Shown here one piece after another: positions 23,201 through 34,200 of a DNA stretch of 64,000 nt (position 1 is its first letter; each line of letters opens with the position of its first letter). The notes under the pieces are model-generated. The model was not told the DNA's origin. It ran no database searches and saw only the letters and a list, made by a program, of their open reading frames with translations. The stretch is from positions 1,270,001-1,334,000 of the forward strand of contig JAZGTH010000007.1 of NCBI GenBank assembly GCA_036877525.1, in the 5' to 3' direction. This DNA comes from Chromobotia macracanthus (taxonomy: Eukaryota; Chordata; Actinopteri; Cypriniformes; Botiidae). Position numbers and translations under genes: made by a program.

Positions 23201-24759
23201 GACTGCCCAGCATCAGTGGGCGCTTCTGACTGCCCAGCATCAGTGGGCGCTTCTGACTGCCCAGCATCAGTGGACGTGGCTAAACATAAGGAGAATAACA
23301 TGACGTTTAATGTTACACATTTATTGAAGGAAAATGCAATTCGCTTTTAAAGAACGTGACTGGAACAAAACAAGGGTGAATACATTACAAAATAATTGTT
23401 TTTAGGTGAACTACTCCTATAACTTTTGTTAAATATTAATAATATTTCTTTAAAGGTAGGACAGGCAATTTTCTGAGAGGCTGCAAAAGCATTCGGGCTG
23501 AATCTTAGAAGATATACATTTGTATAAATATATTTAGACCAGTTTAATCAGTGACTGACTTTCAACCAGCATAACAAAAAATGTTTCTGGAAAAATTTGC
23601 CCACCCTGCCTTTGAGTTTCAGAAATGACATCACTCAAAGAAAAGGAAGCTTTGACATTATTTTAAGTGGTGACTAAATGTCTCTTCCCGACGTTAACCT
23701 TATAATGCTGGCAGAGCTAATCCTGTGCTAATGTGTTAAAAACGGCACAAATCAACATGTTTTATGCCACAGCACCAACAGCATGAGTGACCCAGCGTGA
23801 ACTCTTCACCAACTCGATCTGTGAGACAGCACACACCTCTCCATCATCGGCAACATCAGCAGCATTACCTCAGCCCTGAGCCACCAGTAAAAATCACTAT
23901 AGATAATTACATTGCATAATTACAGTCATTACCAGGCAGTTCAGTCAAGGATTTAAGTGTGGGAACAGCACTTCCATAACGTTCAGAACATTACACTTGA
24001 CGACCAAATCAAATACATGCATCCACTTTATAATGCCCACCGGAGACCTCTTTTGGGTTCAGCATGGAGTCCAGGTTGCAGTACAGCTCCGTTATGTTAC
24101 TGAGCTGTCGGCTGATCTGAATGTCTTTCACCCAGGCTGGACTGTGACACACGCTGCAGCTTTCTCCAGCCTGTGGGCCTGCACAAGCCCTGCAGTACAC
24201 GAGAGAGAGCATGCATACTTCATGATCCTCCTCCAGACTGAGATCTGGAGTATGTGATGCAGATACAGATGATTTCACACTATGAATGATTTAAGCTTTA
24301 AAGACTTGCATTTGTGTATGAAAAGTATGATTATATAACAGATATATCTGTCTGATCGGGAGAATGCATTACAGCCTGAATGATGCATCTCATCATGTAC
24401 GTGTATATGATAAGTAAACAGCAGCTCGTCAGTCTGTTACCTGCAGAACATATGTTCACACACACCAAGGCATACCGGCTCCCTCATGAGGTTGGAGCTG
24501 CAAAATAACATTTAAATAACATTTAAATAACATTCAAAGTGACTCAAACTAAACCCGAGCGCGTTTCGATGTACCGACAGAAGCCGGAAGTTGAAGCCGG
24601 AAGTTAAACGCACCAGGAGGAGCACAACAGGAGAGTCCGGAGGTGCTCCAAAGCCTCCCGCGTCCTGATCCAAGTGACCGAACCGGTCTGTGTGACGTGA
24701 TCTTCTTCATCCGTGACGTGATCTTCTTCATCCCTGATGTGTGACGTGATCTTCTTCAT
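11963..24759 (-). CDS. bard1: bard1, BRCA1-associated RING domain protein, complete
   Basis: Eleven coding exons on the - strand: 24614-24759, 24441-24497, 24041-24189, 22003-23279, 21338-21418, 20423-20595, 17376-17502, 17113-17245, 15915-16010, 13253-13350, 11963-12298. All junctions are in frame with AG acceptors and GT donors, giving 890 residues plus stop. Order: RING (about 46-82), acidic linker, ankyrin repeats (about 528-650), two BRCT domains (about 680-890). Six exon lengths (57, 149, 81, 173, 133, 98 bp) equal those I recall for human BARD1. Bard1 pairs with Brca1 through the RING helices to form the nuclear ubiquitin ligase that modifies H2A and promotes homologous recombination. 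The human protein is 777 residues; 90 of the extra residues come from a coding minisatellite. The start is the only in-frame ATG upstream of the RING, and an in-frame stop precedes it. Confidence 0.95.
12455..12537 (-). mobile_element. Decayed tRNA-derived SINE head in bard1 last intron
   Basis: On the - strand the segment has an A-box-like tggttagcgca and a B-box-like gggtttgtatcccag in the spacing of a tRNA-derived SINE promoter. The rest is decayed. It lies in the intron between bard1 exons 10 and 11. Confidence 0.45.
13440..13690. repeat. Dispersed repeat, 'ataaaatgttcaacca' family, copy 1
   Basis: Shares ccagaaacattttctgttatgc, 'ctggttgaaa', 'gaccataaaatgttcaacca' and 'acttgcctgtcacact' with 43325-43650, and in inverted orientation with part of 23450-23640. 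Copies at three distant sites indicate an old transposable element. It lies in a bard1 intron. Confidence 0.6.
14580..14815. promoter_or_regulatory. Candidate conserved non-coding element in bard1 intron 9
   Basis: GC-balanced stretch inside AT-rich intron DNA, dense in homeodomain-type cores (taattgcg, tttaattaca, attagcatattagttaattag) and with no repeat-family resemblance. It looks like vertebrate conserved enhancer DNA, but this is inference from composition only. Confidence 0.3.
15655..15817. repeat. Inverted-repeat element family 2 fragment
   Basis: Contains 'gacagatcagtgttcaa', 'tttataataatgat' and 'ataatttgagctgt', shared with 17561-17793, 27424-27644, 30677-30912 and 40133-40245. 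Confidence 0.6.
17376..21418 (-). CDS. bard1: bard1 exons 5-7: ankyrin repeats and ANK-BRCT linker
   Basis: Exons 21338-21418 (81 bp), 20423-20595 (173 bp) and 17376-17502 (127 bp). They read GDVEEVRKLLAQGADPNLKD, HEACNLGHLEVVEELIQQGA, then YQNDSPLHDAVRNGHVAVV and a final NMFGLQPVDY, giving ankyrin consensus cores (TPLHEA, SPLHDA). In BARD1 this domain binds histone H4 unmethylated at Lys20. Exon 7 could instead end at a stronger gtaagg four bases earlier, paired with a later acceptor in exon 8. I chose the phase-0 pair because it keeps exon 8 at 133 bp, as in mammals. Confidence 0.9.
17503..20422 (-). other. bard1 intron 6
   Basis: 2.9-kb intron. Beyond the family 2 element at its 3' end (17561-17793) I see no exon and no recognised element. 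A short palindromic stretch at 19280-19310 (acgatacgagtacggtacgat) may be a decayed repeat. Confidence 0.5.
17561..17793. mobile_element. Inverted-repeat element family 2, full copy
   Basis: Starts ttaaagctgcaat and ends attgcaggtttaaa, an inverted pair; the inside carries 'gatttataatttgagctgtc'. It is about 230 bp with no coding capacity, so a MITE-like element. It lies just upstream of bard1 exon 7. Confidence 0.65.
20664..20945. mobile_element. Inverted-repeat element family 2, decayed copy
   Basis: Begins ttaaagctgcaatcc and ends near 'ttttatgttttaaacagtgatggcaa', which matches the inner part of the family. It contains an (attaatta)n run at 20712-20729. Confidence 0.45.
22003..23279 (-). 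CDS. bard1: bard1 exon 4: linker with nonapeptide repeats, start of ankyrin domain
   Basis: A single 1,277-bp exon, residues 118-543. It opens with ten copies of a nine-residue repeat (TDAGQSEAP), continues with the conserved KIWFSPRSRKVR segment seen after the RING in BARD1, then a low-complexity, Ser/Lys/Glu-rich linker with basic stretches (VKKKTKLKRVRP), and ends in the first ankyrin repeat (HKGETPLHLAAIK). The linker is poorly conserved in the family and probably disordered. The donor after 22003 is gtttgt, phase 0. Confidence 0.92.
23002..23271 (-). repeat. 27-bp coding minisatellite, 10 copies, in bard1 exon 4
   Basis: Ten head-to-tail 27-bp units (ggcgcttctgactgcccagc... on the + strand) encode (TDAGQSEAP)x10. 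Nine copies give the same peptide; the copy next to the last has Lys for Glu (TDAGQSKAP). The near identity shows recent expansion or homogenisation. Because 27 is a multiple of three, every copy-number change keeps the frame. Confidence 0.97.
23450..23645. repeat. Dispersed repeat, 'ataaaatgttcaacca' family, copy 2 (inverted)
   Basis: 'tttcaaccagcataacaaaaaatgtttctgg' is the reverse complement of the stretch at 13500-13550. It lies in bard1 intron 3. Confidence 0.5.
24041..24759 (-). CDS. bard1: bard1 exons 1-3: N-terminus and RING finger
   Basis: Exons 24614-24759, 24441-24497 and 24041-24189 encode residues 1-117. All eight zinc ligands of a C3HC4 RING are present: C46, C49, C62, H64, C67, C70, C79, C82 (CSSC, then VCEHMFC, CRAC, CSVC). 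The flanking helices that pair with BRCA1 in the family follow (DIQISRQLSNITELYCNLDS). Exon 3 ends at gtgggc, phase 1, not at the nearer 'gtctcc', because only phase 1 joins exon 4 in frame. The first 23 residues (MKKITSHIRDEEDHVTDEED...) come from a short tandem repeat and do not resemble known BARD1 N-termini. Confidence 0.9.
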
Positions 24760-24787
24760 CCGTGACGTGTGACGGGATCTTCTTCAT
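24692..24787. repeat. Four-copy 20-bp tandem repeat over the bard1 start codon
   Basis: Copies of gtgacgtgatcttcttcat start at 24692, 24713, 24741 and 24769 (spacings 21, 28, 28), the last with one change. The bard1 start codon (24757-24759) lies inside the third copy, and the fourth copy supplies an upstream ATG in another frame. As 28 is not a multiple of three, the same repeat is read in two frames at the protein N-terminus (KKITS and DEEDHVT). Confidence 0.9.
24728..24787 (-). promoter_or_regulatory. bard1 upstream ORF overlapping the main start
   Basis: ATG at 24785-24787, 19 codons, stop at 24728-24730. It overlaps the main start codon (24757-24759) in a different frame, so ribosomes that initiate here would bypass the main start. 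Both ATGs have a C at -3, a weak context. Whether it lies within the transcript depends on the start site, which cannot be seen. Confidence 0.5.
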
Positions 24788-24789
24788 GA

Positions 24790-24880
24790 GGTTTGGCGTT
24801 TGGCGCGGGGGAGGGGCTTATCGAACTCGCGCTCTGATTGGTCACCCGGACTCTAGTTATGACGTTACGTAAGGGTCCGA
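24790..24880 (-). promoter_or_regulatory. bard1 promoter with E2F, CCAAT and CRE-like motifs
   Basis: CpG-rich stretch just upstream of the bard1 start. TTTGGCGC at 24799-24806 fits the E2F consensus, ATTGG at 24837-24841 is an inverted CCAAT box (NF-Y), and TGACGT at 24860-24865 is a CRE half site. E2F plus NF-Y is typical of S/G2-phase DNA-repair genes, which fits bard1. Confidence 0.65.
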
Positions 24881-25948
24881 GAGTGTGTTGTGCTTTTGTT
24901 AAAAGTTTCTCTCCACAAGAACAGCAGCGTGAAACATGTCCACAAATACAGACATCATATTCATGCATGCACTGTAATAATATAGTACAATATAGCCCTG
25001 CATGCAACATACATTATATATATATATACATTATATATACATACACACCCTCACATACAGCCATATATAACCATACAAGACTTGCATTGTGTGTGTGTGT
25101 GTGTATATATAAAGAGAGACACATAGATATATATATAGATATATAGATATATATATTTTAGATAGATAGATAGATCAATAGATAGATACCTCAACTTATG
25201 ACATAAAGACCCAGTCGCACTAAATTCAACAAGACAAGCCCTCAATAACTGCATTTGAAAAATAGCTTTAATGTAAAAATAAGCTTGGTACATTTTTAGA
25301 AGAGGAAATGTGCCTTGAAGCAGACAGAAGAAAGAGATAATGAAATATTTAATACATTCATGCACAAGAGATGTGCCCTCACAGAATATATTAATGAGAC
25401 TGAAGATGTGCAGATATTGAAGAATCATTTATATCTTACAGCCAAAAAGGTCATTGTGATTTATATGAACCTTTATATGAACGGCATTAATGCAGTTTAA
25501 ATCTTCATTCTGCAGACATTTCAATCTGCACCATGTAACACATTGTGATTGTTTGTTTAAGTTTTGGGGAAAAAATCTGGTAGAGCTAGTTCAGTTTCTG
25601 TAGTTTAGTTATTAGAAGTTTAAAAGATTAACTTTGACAAACAGTATCGGGTTTGCACAAATTAACTAATGGATAATGCATATGTAAACAGAGTTTCTTC
25701 ATACAGTTCAGACAAAAAAATCTCTCAAAACAAAAATATTTCTCTGAAGAGAATAGTTTTATGCCACAATGAAAAATACTTTCACAGTTATGTGTTTTAA
25801 TGTGGATCAACATTTGGAAGTGGGAACCTGAGTTTGAAAGTGCAAAAAATAAGTTACACAGTATTCTTCATATTATTCTAATAATAATTTATGAGATATT
25901 TGGAGATTTCATTATTCATCACATAATTTAACGGATACAAATAGATTA
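24881..25948. other. Intergenic spacer between bard1 5' end and abca12 3' end
   Basis: About 1.1 kb, very AT-rich, without a coding exon. It holds a composite microsatellite at 24996-25185: (TA)n runs, (GT)n at about 25088-25105, then ATAG/GATA tetranucleotides. The remainder shows nothing recognisable apart from probable abca12 3' untranslated DNA near 25950-26020. Confidence 0.6.
24996..25185. repeat. Composite microsatellite
   Basis: Runs of (TA)n, (GT)n and (GATA)n-type tetranucleotide follow one another. Simple sequence, likely length-polymorphic. Confidence 0.9.
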
Positions 25949-25954
25949 TTTATT
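25949..25954 (-). terminator. Candidate abca12 polyadenylation signal
   Basis: AATAAA on the - strand about 70 bp after the abca12 stop. It is the first canonical hexamer downstream. Confidence 0.4.
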
Positions 25955-26021
25955 AAAACATAACAGTCCATAAAATTCTATAATATTAATTTCTTTTTTT
26001 TCAAATGTCATTTTGTGCAAG

Positions 26022-29000
26022 TCAAGCATGGTAAGAGTCAAGACTGTCGATGTCTGAGCCTTCAGTGACTTCCTGTGTGTCTGAATCCATCTTACCCACA
26101 GCAAAGTTAATGAAAACCTGGCGAGGCAAAGTAAGATGACCGTTTAGTCCTCACATCCCCACCTCTCTCTTTATTTACTCATTCATTCAATCACTCTCTT
26201 ACAGGAATAGTTCACCACAAGTTAAAATTCTGTCAGTTTAATTACCCTCATGTGTTTTTGCACGCAACACAGAATTTCTAAGCACATGGGAGGAGAGTCA
26301 ATAATAAGAGAATTTGAGCGAATGTTTCATTGTGAAGTCAGCCGTGTATCTCACCTCGTCCAGCGTGGTCTGGCTGACTGAGAAGTGTTTGATTTGCAGT
26401 ACAGCCTTGTTGGACTCCAGCTGGTTAAAGATGGAAGCCACACCACCAGGAGCCACAGGAACGTGATACTCCACCATGTTGGAATGATGGTCCTGCATGG
26501 ACAGAAGATGTACAGCATTAAATCAGCAACTAAAACAGCAATATAGTCTTACAGGTGCAGTACACGATTTCTGAAAAACAATGTGGACAACTGTTATATA
26601 CATGCCAGCATATTATTGAATATTTGCTTGATGTTTGTTCTTTGTTTGTGGTGAAGAAATACTGTTGGCACAGTACTAAATACTGTTAGTACTGACTGTG
26701 TAAATGAGAGAAAATGCAGATAAAGTGGAAAGGACACACAACACCATAACTCTCTTAGCCTCTCATAACTCTATCAGCAAAAGAGGGCGTCACTTACTGC
26801 ACCATTAAATAAAGATGATAAATCCATCTGAATCTAAAACGTTCCAGAAAACCCCAAAATATTTAAATACCACTTTATTGTGCGGTGCTCATTGTTTTCT
26901 CACCTTCAGGCACATGCTGGGAAAATTCTGCTGCATGAAGTTGCTGATCATATCTACATCAAAGGAGGCTCCAGCTAAGTACATTTTAACTGTGAATCCT
27001 TTGCCAAACCTGTCAGACGAACACAGATTATTGTTTCACTGGGGACAAAATCCCAAAATGTCTGCAGGAGATACAGTATCAGACTCCAGCACATCAATAG
27101 CAGTTTTGGGCTGGAAATCATTGATGGAAGAACAACTGACCTGTTCTTGATGTGCTGCAGGGAGCCGAGACATCTGAACTGTCCTTTAACCATTATAGCC
27201 AGACGAGTGCACAGAGCCTCACACTCCTCCATACTACAGACACAAACACACATCACTGAAATCTGCTGGGTCAGACTTAATGACTCCTTAATGACTTAAT
27301 GCACACTATAATGTTTAAGATATATCTAAAGTTATGAAATAAAAAGCCAAAATTCAGTGATTTTATGTTGCAATTGCAAAATGAGAAATCTAGATAAAAA
27401 TGAACTAAATTCAGTTATTGAGCAAGTACATGACAGATCAGTGTTCAACACAATCTCCTTATCTTACCCTGATTCACAACTGTAAGTTTATAATAATGAT
27501 TTATAATTTGAGCTGTCGGGTTTGTAGCTTGTTCTCATAGTAGTTATTTAGAATCAAAACTTGTTACCTACATTAATAACTCGAAAGTCAGCTGCAATTT
27601 TATGTTTCAAACAGAGAGGCCAAAGGTCTGTATTGCAGCTTTAACAAAACAATGTTTTTATGAAAACTAATATCTCAGCAACCGTTTTATAAAAGGCGGT
27701 AAGACACTCAAGTCTGTGATATATAATGAACACAGTTAAGGCTGGCAGTTAAAGTGGTAACTATACTTACAACCTGGTACTTCACAGACTTTATTGCTTT
27801 ATTAGTGAGGAGGTATTGTGAGCCATGGCAACACAGAATTACGTGTGTAAAAAACATGAACATTCATACCTGTGTGACGTGAGCACCACAGAACATCTGG
27901 CCATCACCTGCTCTGAGATGATCCTCCAAAGGTGACGTTTGGAACGTGGGTCCATTCCAGAACTGGGTTCATCCTGAGAGGTTCAAGAAAGAAGTTAAAA
28001 AAATAGTGGCTTACAGAACCAAAACCCACATACTCTCCAGGTTAATGCAATCCTGAAAGCCCAGAGACAAAATGAGTTTGAGTCAGAATGACTGATGTGC
28101 TATGCGAGTTAGGGTGAACACAACACACCTATGTGCATCAGAAGCTCTGCTAGTTTCTGTTTAAAGCCCTGTGAGCTAAACACCACAGATGCCAAGAAGA
28201 GATCTGTGGCCAAATTAGCACTGCTGAATGCTTTGCTAAACAGTAAACTAGCATCGGCCGGCAGGAGGACATGTTTTTGCTCACCAGCAGAAGAATCTGA
28301 GGGTTTCCGATCAGGGCCAGCGCTGTAGACAGCTTCCGGCGTGTTCCACAGCTGTAGCTCTCACTTGTGTTGTGTCTGTGGTAATTCAGCTCCATCTTTT
28401 TCAACAGATAGTTCACAACCTGAGGATAAAATGATCAAATATTAAAAGATTTACAGAGTGTATTGCTACAACAGCTAAATACTGTGATTCGACTTTTCTT
28501 AAGAAAATGTTAGTAGCGACACAGTGTCATGTTTGCTATGTGGTCACTAAGCTAATCAAGTTGTTCACCCAAGTCAAAAATCCTTCAAAAGTATAACATT
28601 CTGCTTTCGAGGTATGGATCAGGTCACTCTACAGAATTAAAAAGTTTGAGTAACTGCTAATAACTGCTAAAAATATATAGCAAAAAATATACGTTCCACT
28701 ATTTTGTTAATTAAAGGAAACTTCAGGGAAATGTTCTCACAACCTCATAGTGTTAGCCGGGTGGTTCTGTCAATTTCCACGTCTTTTTGATGTTAAAGCA
28801 GAAATTGGCCCAAAAAGGCTTAACAGGCTGTTGTAACACATGAACTGTGTGGATTTGACGTAATGAATCTCTTTGGTTTGACTAACTGCATGTTGACATC
28901 TGACCTCAACACACTGTCATGCTTCCTGGATTCATTTAACTAATTGGGTTAATACATCAAAGGATCTAAGCAGACCTTCTGTGAATCTTAATAGCTTCAC

Positions 29001-31253
29001 ATAAACCTGCAGGAAGACATAAAGAACCTCTCTGTCTAACAGGGTTATGGGCACCTACAGATCATCCCTGTGGCTCGGCATTCTACACTTCCCTCATCAA
29101 AGACATTAGAATTTACCAACAGTCTCCTCTCAGTCCTCCACTAATCCAAGTTAATGGGCCAAAGCACAGAAACAATTTCAAAGTCTCAGCAGCTTTTACC
29201 CAAAAGATGACTGATAGTGTTTCTAAGCTGTCGATTTCTTCTCTGACCTTCTTCATAGGGTAACATCATCATTAAAGAGCAGACGTTTTACTCTGATTTT
29301 CAATAAGATTGAACTTTATATCAACTTTATTTTAAAAACCTAAAGCAATAGTTTATCCAACATGACGGTCAATGTGTGAACAAATCTCCACAGAAGACAT
29401 ACAGGACTCTCATGAGAGTGAATCAGACTGAATCAAACAACAATGCCAAACTGATTCACACAATTACAATGCAGAAATTTCTGAGACTCCCCAGCTAACA
29501 GGGAACAATCTCAGTACGTTGGTTAATGTTCTCTTGAAGTTATCAAAAACATTCTTGTTTTAACTTTAATAGAATGATATTTAAATGCTATATATAATAT
29601 AGCATAATATAAATATATAATATAAAATACCATATATATATAAATTATATTATACATATTAAACATTATTCTTAAGTTGTTACATTAAACATTATTCTTA
29701 AGTGAAATTTTAAAAACATTACAGAAATAAAATTGTTTGAACATTCCTAGAACTTTCAAAATAAGATATTTATTTAATAAGATATGTTTTTTTTACTTAA
29801 CAGAGACGTTAGGGTAACATTCTGACAACCTAAAACTATTAGATGGGGAGGTATTATTACAACACAAAACCTGCACTTTTTGTAGGTCTCTTTGATAAGA
29901 ATAACCTTTGTCTAAATAAATAAAGCTGCGGTCTTACCCGGTCAGATTCTCTCTTGGAAATGCCCCTGATTCGGGCGTAAAAATAGAGGTGTTCCTCTCC
30001 AGTCAGAAGGTCATCTAGCGCATCCACCTGAGGGCAGTAACCGATGTTAATGCCCTCTCTCCTGCAGTTGATGATGTCAACCATTCTCCTGTGGACACAG
30101 GTCATGAAGATTTATGAGCTAACAGGGAATGTTCTCAGAACATTGGCTAACGCTCCTCAAAAGTTCTCTCAACCTTATCAAAAAATGCAGTAATGTTAGC
30201 GGAATGTTTTTAACGTTATATATCATATATCAATAATGCTATTCTTAAGTTGTTAGTGAACTTTCAAAATAACATTTTTAACGTTTTTGTTACTTAATGG
30301 AAATGTTACGGAAATGTTTTTGCAACCTAAAACTGTTAGCAGGGAACCCAACCCAAATGTCTTGTAAAGGGGTTTATTGCATCAGAAAAACATGGTGCAC
30401 TGTGGTACTAGATATCATTTTTAAGGGACAAGCGTTACCCATCAATGTCCCGGATCTTAGCAAAGCCACTGGTGGGGCTGATGTCTCCTGTCAGCATCTT
30501 GAAGGTCGTGGTCTTTCCTGCACCATTGACTCCCAGCAATCCAAAACACTGAGGAACAAAATGATCTTCTGTTCATTCATGCTGAACACTTTGCTTTCAT
30601 CTATTATTCTTAACAGCCGAATCATAAATCATCTCTGCAAGAACTGAGTAATAATCTACAAGGTATTTCAAGTGTCTTAAAGCTGCAATCCGTAACTTTC
30701 ACCTCTCTACTGCCAACTCTGTTAGAACCACAAAACTGCAGGTTACTTTACATACTTTTCATGACGCATGTTGAAGTCAAATGAAGACAAATTGACATTT
30801 CCAGGAAATCAGACCTGACAGCTCAAATTATAAACCTATAAAATCATTATTATAAACTTACCGTCGTGAATCGGGTGAGGAGATTAAAAACATTATGGAT
30901 TGCAGCTTTAAACAAGAATGTCTGTGAATATATATCTGCATTTCCTGTGACTATATTACTGTACATGCATGCCATTTCATGATTAAGCGTGTTTATGAAC
31001 TCTTTGAATGCTGTTTAGAATAAATGCTGATATGCGAAAAAGACGCACCTCTCCAGCTGGGATGCCCACAGACAGGCCCTTTACTGCCTGAACTCTTCTC
31101 TTCAGATGCTGGTAGACTTTCGTCAGCTGGTTAACCTGCAGAATATCTGCACTCGCGGCGCCGCGGTCCACTCGCAGGCGTTCAGCCATCACATCTTCAT
31201 CCTCATTGGGGCTGTAGCTTTGAACAGAGTTTCTCCTGCGGAAGATCAGTGGC
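26022..31253 (-). CDS. abca12: abca12 nucleotide-binding domain 2 and C-terminus
   Basis: Exons 31049-31253, 30439-30548, 29938-30088, 28285-28419, 27870-27973, 27141-27233, 26904-27009, 26355-26492 and 26022-26117. Motifs: EDEDVMAERLRV, Walker A GVNGAGKTTT, Q-loop YCPQVDALDDLLTGEEHL, signature YSCGTRRKLSTA, Walker B ILLLDEPSSGMDP, H-loop LTSHSMEECEALCTR, then FGKGFTVKMYL, VEYHVPVAPGG and QTTLDEVFINFA. The signature has Cys where SGG is usual, so ATP site use may be asymmetric. The tail is acidic, ending SLDSYHA. Confidence 0.95.
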
Positions 31254-34200
31254 CTGTGCAGGACGAATAAATGTGCAAAAATTAAAAGCAACGTTCGAAA
31301 CTAAATTTCTCATGTCATAGTTGTTCCAATACCACGACTCTAAAGGTGAAGGATGTCATTTCTGTGCCACTGACATCACCAAACAGACTTGAAAAAATAA
31401 GGACTGATTTCCTGAACACACCCCCTGTTCTTCATTGGTCAAAGGAAAAGTCTGTCCTGCCCTAAACCGAAGTTCTTAAAAACAGGAATTTAAATGTGCC
31501 ACAAGCCACAGTTTTTACACTGTTTAAGTGAATGAACCCAGAATTTCCCAACTTACAGTTGTCTCTACAAAATTTAAATGGGAGAAGAATTTGAGAGAAT
31601 GAGAGAAAGAATGTTAACAAAAATTACACACAAATTACTCAAAACCTGCAGTTATGCGTTTGGCAGTGAATTCAAGTTAAACATTTCCAGTATGTGTTCC
31701 CTGGGAATCGAACCCACAACCTTTGAGATGCAAACACAATGATCTACCAGTTGAGCAACAGAAACAGTAGGAGATCCACTTTAGATGTTTAAGGTTTTAT
31801 GTATGTACCTGACTTTGCGAAGAAGTGACTTGTTGAGCAAGAGGCGGAGCGTGAAGCAGATGAAACCCTGCAGGAACATTGAGACAAACATCCAGCCCAG
31901 CACATCCATGGTGAAGGGGTTTTTGTAGGCGTCCACCCCGTAAGCATTCAGGATCTGCACCTGCACGTCCACCCGTGCCAGTTCCATCAGCCCGTTCCCA
32001 AAGCAGAACTGAGGGAAGACTAGAAACACGTTGCTCAGGGTTCGGTAAACATCCTGGACGTTCTGAAATGGACACAGAGAGTGGGTTACAGAGGAAATGA
32101 CCCTCAGCAAAACTCCCTGGATTCAATACATGTTTAAGGAACTTTCAAAATGTTGTTCTTATAGAACAAGCCAACGTTCTGAGAATGTTTCCTGTTAGCT
32201 GGGATAAAAGCTCCTTATTCTCTCACCAGGTCATTAGGGTTGAGCTGACCAAGGAAGTAGATGATGGAGGTGGAGATGATGGTGTTGACGCTGATGAAGA
32301 GATTGATGCAGACGTAGCCGATGAAGGCCATCTCTGCGTCCTTGAATACGGCAGACAGAAGATACATCCAGGGGAAGGTGGCAAAGCTGTAAAACAAGTG
32401 AAATCAATGTGGTGAGCTTCAAAAACAAATCTGGGGAGAACATTTCCAACCACGGGAGAAGACAAGACAACAATACTACAACTTCTGCTTTGACTGCAGC
32501 AGAGAGAGAGTCAAAGGAGACAAAAAGATATTCCACAGCTGAGCTAAGAGCCAGCAAGATAAATGAGTTCATCTATTTCCTCTTTGTGAAGCTCCTTCTC
32601 TCCAGCCCTGCAGAGTGATCTGCTTTTTATTCATTACTCTTGGTGATTGGGGTGAAGGATCAAGGAAGAGGACGTGCTTAAACTGAGGGTGTAGTGTGCA
32701 TGAGTGTGTGTGTTTGTTGGCCCATGTATTGTTTGCAGTGGAAAGTCCACACTGCGCCAAAGAATGCTAAACCGAGGCAATTAAGCCAGAGTGAGGAGAA
32801 AACAATGTTTGAAAACGTCCAGCATTTTAATTCTGTAACATTTCAGAAACCCTCCACTAACTACTTAAAAATAATGTTTTTGTTAGACTGTATAACGTTT
32901 AAAAAAGTTCTACTAACATTAGTGCAAAAATGCTTTTGATAAATTTAAGGGAACTTTTAGAGAACGTTCTGAGAATGTTCCCTCAGAATTAGCTGGGGAG
33001 AGCTGGAGAATTCACAGCCACTGCTGACACTGCACACTAAGAAACAAAGCCTCCTGTGAAGGCTGGAGCTCTGAAGCCTCAGCTGTGAGCACACTCTGCT
33101 CTCCACAGTACAATGAACTGGGTGACAGTATGTGTGAAATCATCTCTTCAGAGTCCACGCCTCGCAGGAATCTCCAGGCAGCTCCCTCTCTGGAGCAGAG
33201 ACCCAGCTAACAATTTTAGGTTGCAAAAATGCTTCCCTAATGCTTTCATTATGTAACAAAATCATTATAATGTTATTTAGAAGGTTCTAGGACCATTAAA
33301 GGTACAGTGTTTTAATGTTATTGCTTGCTTATTGAAACGTTATTCAAACTTCTTTAAAACTGTAACCTAAAGTTCTAATAATGTTACTGCAAGAACGTCT
33401 TTGATAACTTTGAGGGCACTTTTACACAATGTTAGGCAACATTCTGAGAACATTCCCTGTTAGCTGGAGAGACTTTCGTTTATATGAAAGTGATAAATTT
33501 ATATGAGTGCTAAATTAACAGAAATGTTCTTTATAGCAAGACCAACGCGGCTGTCTGAATAATACATTCATAAAACCCTGGTCAGTCCTGAGAGGCTGTA
33601 ATGACATGTCTGTGTAAGAACACACAAATCTCTGGTGGTTAAAGGAACTCTGATATATGCTGACCCAAACAGCACCAGCAGAAGAGTGACTGCACCGAGG
33701 TTCTGTCTGCTTGTGAAGGCAGGGAGCTGAAATGCTGCCACCATAGCCACCGAGAGAATGACAGGAACCATGTACAGAGCCTGGAGGTGAACAGAAAAGA
33801 CTTCATAAATACAAATGCACTTCTAAAAAATTATGAAAAGGTTAGTTTATTAGAATTTGTACTACAAAAATAGGACTGCCTACTGTACAGTTAATATTTG
33901 TATGTGGTACATGTGTATATAATTTTATTTTTTTAGACCCAAATTATTTTGTTTATAATGCACATTTGAAACATGAAGCCATAATTATATCTGCTGGTAT
34001 TTAATGCACAGATCTGATCAAATATGTGCATCTGAAACTGGTCTGATGATTTACCATGTCATAGAAGAAGTTGATGAGCCAGTAAAAAGGCTCACTGATG
34101 CCGGAGATCTGCTGCAGTCTCTTGGAGCCCGTGTGATGCTCCTGAACCTCGTAGATGACAAAGCTGGCCGTCATGATGGAGTATCCGGTGAGGACACAGA

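Noticed and set aside
23002..23271. Direct repeats resembling a CRISPR array
   Set aside because: Units are contiguous with no unique spacers, they are coding, and the genome is vertebrate.
22973..23350. Open frames of 88-125 codons on both strands over the minisatellite
   Set aside because: They are shadows: a 27-bp repeat without stops is open in several frames. Only the bard1 frame continues into conserved sequence on both sides.
24549..24731. Alternative bard1 first-exon frame of 60 codons
   Set aside because: It reads the repeat in another frame and passes through the exon 1 donor; it cannot join exon 2 to give the RING cysteines.
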